Shown: positions 61,632 through 64,000 of the stretch, one piece after another
Layout of the letters: every line of letters begins with the position of its first letter
Position numbering within the stretch: the stretch's first letter is position 1
Source: Acidobacteriota bacterium
Lineage (GTDB): Bacteria; Acidobacteriota; Vicinamibacteria; Vicinamibacterales; UBA2999
Length of the DNA: 64,000 nucleotides
Reading direction: 5' to 3'
Assembly (NCBI GenBank): GCA_018000455.1
Contig: JAGNJW010000001.1
Coordinates: forward strand, 186,001 to 250,000
Position numbers and translations under genes: made by a program
Notes under the pieces: model-generated
Databases searched by the model: none
Told to the model about the DNA's origin: nothing
The model's input: only the letters and a program-made list of their open reading frames with translations

Positions 61632-62642
61632 TCAGCGCACCCGTGACGGCACGTGCGAGGCATTCTCCAGTTCAGTGCTGAGAGCCGCCAAGAACGTCTC
61701 GGCGATCTTTCGGTACCCGGCTTCGTTCGGGTGCAGGCCGTCGGCGCTGTTGTAGCGATTGGGGTCGCTCGCCATGGCCTGGTAGACATCCACCAGGACG
61801 GCGTTCTCGCCACGCGCCATCGCGCGGATCCCGTCGTTGAAGACCGTGATGACCGAGTTCGAGATGCCGCGCGTCGCATGGACATTGGGCGGGGTCAGCG
61901 TGGCGATGAACACCCGGACCCCCTCGAAGCGAGCGACCTTGACGATGTCGTTGACACCGACCAGCCCAGGTCCGATGCCCGATGCACCGAGGCGGAGGTC
62001 GTTGTAGCCGTCGAGGACGAGCACGACATCGGGCCGGTACCGGCGAATCTCGCCTAAGACCCGGTGGGCCCCGTCCACGGCGGTCTCCCCGCCCTTGCCG
62101 GCGTTGATCACGGTGATGGCCTGCGTGGTGTAGCGACTCGCCAGGAGCTGCTGGAGGACGGCGGGATACGACTCGTTCGGCACCTCGCGCAGGATCTCGG
62201 GCGGATCGCCGCCGGGGTTCGCCGTGGCGATAACGCCGAGGGTCACGCTGTCGCCGAAGGCCAGGAACCGGGTCTTCGCGAATGTCGGCAGCCGCGACAC
62301 GGCCACGGCAAAGGTACAGGACGCAGTCTGTCCCGCCTGGTCGGTGGCGGTGCAGCGTATGTCGGTTGAGCCGAGCGGAAACGGTTGTCCCGATTCGGGG
62401 ATGCACGTCACGGCGATCGGAGGCACGCCGCCCTGGGCCGTCGGCTTCTCGTAGGTCGCCGGCGCGCTCGTGTCCACCGTCGTCAGTGACATGGGCGCCG
62501 GACATACTAGCGTGGATAACGCGGATGGCGGCGGCGTGCTCGGGCTGGTGGGAGTGGTGGACCCAGACCCGCCGCAGGCAGCTGTCAGTGCCAGCATCGC
62601 GAGCAGGCCGGCGCGTGCGGCCCAGCCAGGTTGCTCGGCCAT
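61632..62642 (-). CDS. SGNH/GDSL-family lipoprotein with HYR-like domain, 336 aa
   Basis: Lipoprotein signal with lipobox LTAAC (C23), a Ser/Thr/Pro linker, an HYR-like immunoglobulin domain about 45-116 (FPLGSTDIRCTATDQAGQTA), then an SGNH hydrolase. Its nucleophile is S132 in FLAFGDSVTLG, with block III LVLDGYNDLRLG and the Asp/His dyad in NSADGLHPNEAGYRK. It would hydrolyse esters (lipids or acetylated sugars) at the cell surface or in the periplasm. ATG 62642 was chosen as directly preceding the signal; ATG 62678 is in frame. It lies about 100 bp after hflC on the same strand and could be co-transcribed. Confidence 0.9.
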   Translation of the reverse strand: MAEQPGWAARAGLLAMLALTAACGGSGSTTPTSPSTPPPSALSTLVCPAPMSLTTVDTSAPATYEKPTAQGGVPPIAVTCIPESGQPFPLGSTDIRCTATDQAGQTASCTFAVAVSRLPTFAKTRFLAFGDSVTLGVIATANPGGDPPEILREVPNESYPAVLQQLLASRYTTQAITVINAGKGGETAVDGAHRVLGEIRRYRPDVVLVLDGYNDLRLGASGIGPGLVGVNDIVKVARFEGVRVFIATLTPPNVHATRGISNSVITVFNDGIRAMARGENAVLVDVYQAMASDPNRYNSADGLHPNEAGYRKIAETFLAALSTELENASHVPSRVR

Positions 62643-62746
62643 CCTGACAATCTCGTCCCGTTGCCGCCGGATATCCATGCCGTCGATCTGCACGCCATTG
62701 TGCTCCAGCGGGATTCTTCCGATGGCACGTGCCACGACCGGCACGA

Positions 62747-63676
62747 CTAGCGCGGGCGTTCCAGGAACTTCAGGAAGTCGCTTCCGGTGTCGAGGATGAG
62801 CATCGTGCCTGGGTCGACGACCTTTTCGTAGGCCTCGAGCGAGCGCGTGAAGGCGTAGAAGTCGGCGTCGCGGGCATAGGCTGACGAGTAGATGCCGGTG
62901 GCCTCGGCGTCGGCATTGCCTCGCAGCGTCTCGGCTTCCTTGAAGGCCTCCGACTGGATTCGCTGCAGTTCCCGTTCGCGTTCGCCTTCGATGCGGGCCG
63001 CTTCGCCCTGGCCCTCGGACCGGAACAGCTCCGCAATCCGCTGCCGCTCGGCGATCATCCGGGCGAAGACGTCGCGCTGTACTTCCTCGACGTAGTTGAT
63101 GCGCTTGATACGAAGATCCAGCAGCTCGATCCCCAGATCGGACGTGCGCTCGGCCGCCCGTTCCAGGATCTCGCGAGAGACCTGCTCGCGCCCCTTGACG
63201 ATCTTGTTGAGGATCACTTCCTCTTCCTCGGCCTCGATGGGAATGTCCTCCCGGCTGCGGTTGGTGTTGCGCACCAGCTCGATGAGATCGTAGCGGGCCA
63301 CGGCGTTCCTGGTTTCGCCGTCCAGGATGTCGTCGAGCCGCGACTGGGCCCCGCGCTCGTCGCGCAGCCGCTCGAAGAAGCGCAGCGGATCGACGATCCG
63401 CCAGCGGGCGTAGGTGTCGACCCAGATGAACCGCTTGTCCTTGGTGGGCACCTGGTTGGGATTGCCGTCCCACTCGAGGAAGCGCCGGTCGAAGTAGTTG
63501 GCCTGCTGGATGAACGGCACTTTGAAGTGCAGGCCGGCATCCGTGATCGGCGTGCCGACCGGATCGCCGAACTGGGTGATGATCACCTGCTCGGCCTCGC
63601 CGACCGTGAATGCGGACGACGAGTAGACGACCAGCGCGGCGGCCAGGGCTCCGATGGCGAGACCGCGGCGGTTCAT
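62747..63676 (-). CDS. hflC: HflC, SPFH/prohibitin-domain membrane protein
   Basis: 309 aa: one N-terminal TM anchor (LAIGALAAALVVYSSSAFTV), then the SPFH/band 7 domain (EQVIITQFGDPVGTPITDAG, DTYARWRIVDPLRFFERLRD), and a long helical coiled coil (RIEGERERELQRIQSEAFKE) ending DFLKFLERPR. With HflK it forms the large cage around FtsH that modulates membrane proteolysis. Its ATG overlaps the hflK stop by four bases (ATGA), the usual hflKC arrangement. The family is universal and the protein is of normal length. Confidence 0.95.
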   Translation of the reverse strand: MNRRGLAIGALAAALVVYSSSAFTVGEAEQVIITQFGDPVGTPITDAGLHFKVPFIQQANYFDRRFLEWDGNPNQVPTKDKRFIWVDTYARWRIVDPLRFFERLRDERGAQSRLDDILDGETRNAVARYDLIELVRNTNRSREDIPIEAEEEEVILNKIVKGREQVSREILERAAERTSDLGIELLDLRIKRINYVEEVQRDVFARMIAERQRIAELFRSEGQGEAARIEGERERELQRIQSEAFKEAETLRGNADAEATGIYSSAYARDADFYAFTRSLEAYEKVVDPGTMLILDTGSDFLKFLERPR

Positions 63677-64000
63677 CGCTCACCTCGCGGGGCAGCAGCC
63701 GCCGGCGGCGCCGGACTGGCCGGGCGGGCCGGGGCGGCCTTGAGGCCATCGAGCGGCAGCAGCGGGACGATGCCGCGCGCGTTGGCATCCACGAACAGCT
63801 TGTTGCCCATGCGCGGCAGTACCCGCTCCATCGTCTCGAGATACAGACGCCGGCGCGTCACGTCCGGCGACTTACGGTACTCCTCCTGGATGGACTTGAA
63901 GCGGGCGCTTTCTCCCTGCGCTCGATTGACGCGATTGAGACCGTAGCCCTCGGCCTCGAGCACCGCCTGCAGGGCCTCGCCCTTGGCGCGCGGAATCACC
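63673..64000 (-). CDS. hflK: HflK C-terminal part, 5' end beyond window
   Basis: The reading frame enters from the right edge. Visible residues are the end of the SPFH helix bundle (QAVLEAEGYGLNRVNRAQGE, SARFKSIQEEYRKSPDVTRR, LYLETMERVLPRMGNKLFVD), the KSPDVTRRRLYLETME block being diagnostic of HflK, and a Pro/Ala-rich tail (APARPASPAPPAAAAPRGER). It is the partner of HflC and overlaps its start codon. The GTG visible at 63997-63999 is internal, not the start. Confidence 0.95.
   Translation of the reverse strand, partial: VIPRAKGEALQAVLEAEGYGLNRVNRAQGESARFKSIQEEYRKSPDVTRRRLYLETMERVLPRMGNKLFVDANARGIVPLLPLDGLKAAPARPASPAPPAAAAPRGER

Overview
The window is high-GC, gene-dense bacterial DNA with no rRNA or tRNA gene in it. 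The gene content points to Acidobacteriota, most likely a Vicinamibacteria-like soil lineage. The pointers are a CarboxypepD_reg/TonB receptor of the Oar type, TIGR02999-type ECF sigma factors next to Ser/Thr kinases with TPRs, GMC oxidoreductases paired with gluconate-2-dehydrogenase-subunit-3 proteins, DUF1080, DUF6311, BNR/Asp-box secreted proteins and a PQQ dehydrogenase. This is an inference from families, because no phylogenetic marker is present.

Layout. 0-4.1 kb: the 3' part of zwf (glucose-6-phosphate dehydrogenase) followed by a GH63-like glucosidase. 4.4-10.2 kb: a cluster that looks built around oxalate or a related C2 acid: an alanine-glyoxylate-type aminotransferase, a divergent oxalate-CoA-ligase-like enzyme, a ketopantoate-reductase-like protein, an OxlT-type antiporter retaining the key Arg and Lys, and a 2-keto-4-pentenoate hydratase-like protein. 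10.3-23.7 kb: an esterase, a very large BNR/VPS10-like secreted protein, a small membrane protein, a DUF6311 membrane protein, a secreted arginase-like protein lacking a metal ligand, a chimeric subtilase (propeptide, beta-helix, S8 domain, 14 xNIVWG hexapeptides), a GNAT enzyme and a PTP-like protein, with two broken genes between them.

23.9-33.8 kb: the most coherent region. Two FAD/GMC dehydrogenase plus small-subunit pairs enclose a Gfo/Idh/MocA oxidoreductase, a DUF1080 lipoprotein, a NupG-like transporter and two TIM-barrel isomerases. I read it as a periplasmic sugar or glycoside oxidation (3-keto-glycoside type) locus. A GH172 (DUF2961) gene lies at 37.8 kb. Between them sits an ECF sigma factor/kinase pair, divergently transcribed with only 30 bp between start codons and abutted on both sides by truncated genes, which suggests insertion or replacement as a unit.

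40.4-49.5 kb: an acyltransferase-like membrane protein, a four-gene operon (two VOC proteins, DUF1801, and a membrane-anchored protein with two ribosomal-L7/L12-like helices), an operon of CocE/NonD hydrolase, di-heme cytochrome c and PQQ dehydrogenase, and a BBE-type flavoprotein. 49.7-64 kb: a kinase-ATPase-TPR regulator, a DUF4242 protein, a TonB receptor, a trypsin-like protease, a saccharopine-dehydrogenase-like/NhaC antiporter operon, a GDSL lipoprotein, hflC and the 3' end of hflK.

At least seven broken genes are scattered through the window. Some carry only frameshifts or stops, which sequencing error could mimic. Others have lost whole domains, which it could not.
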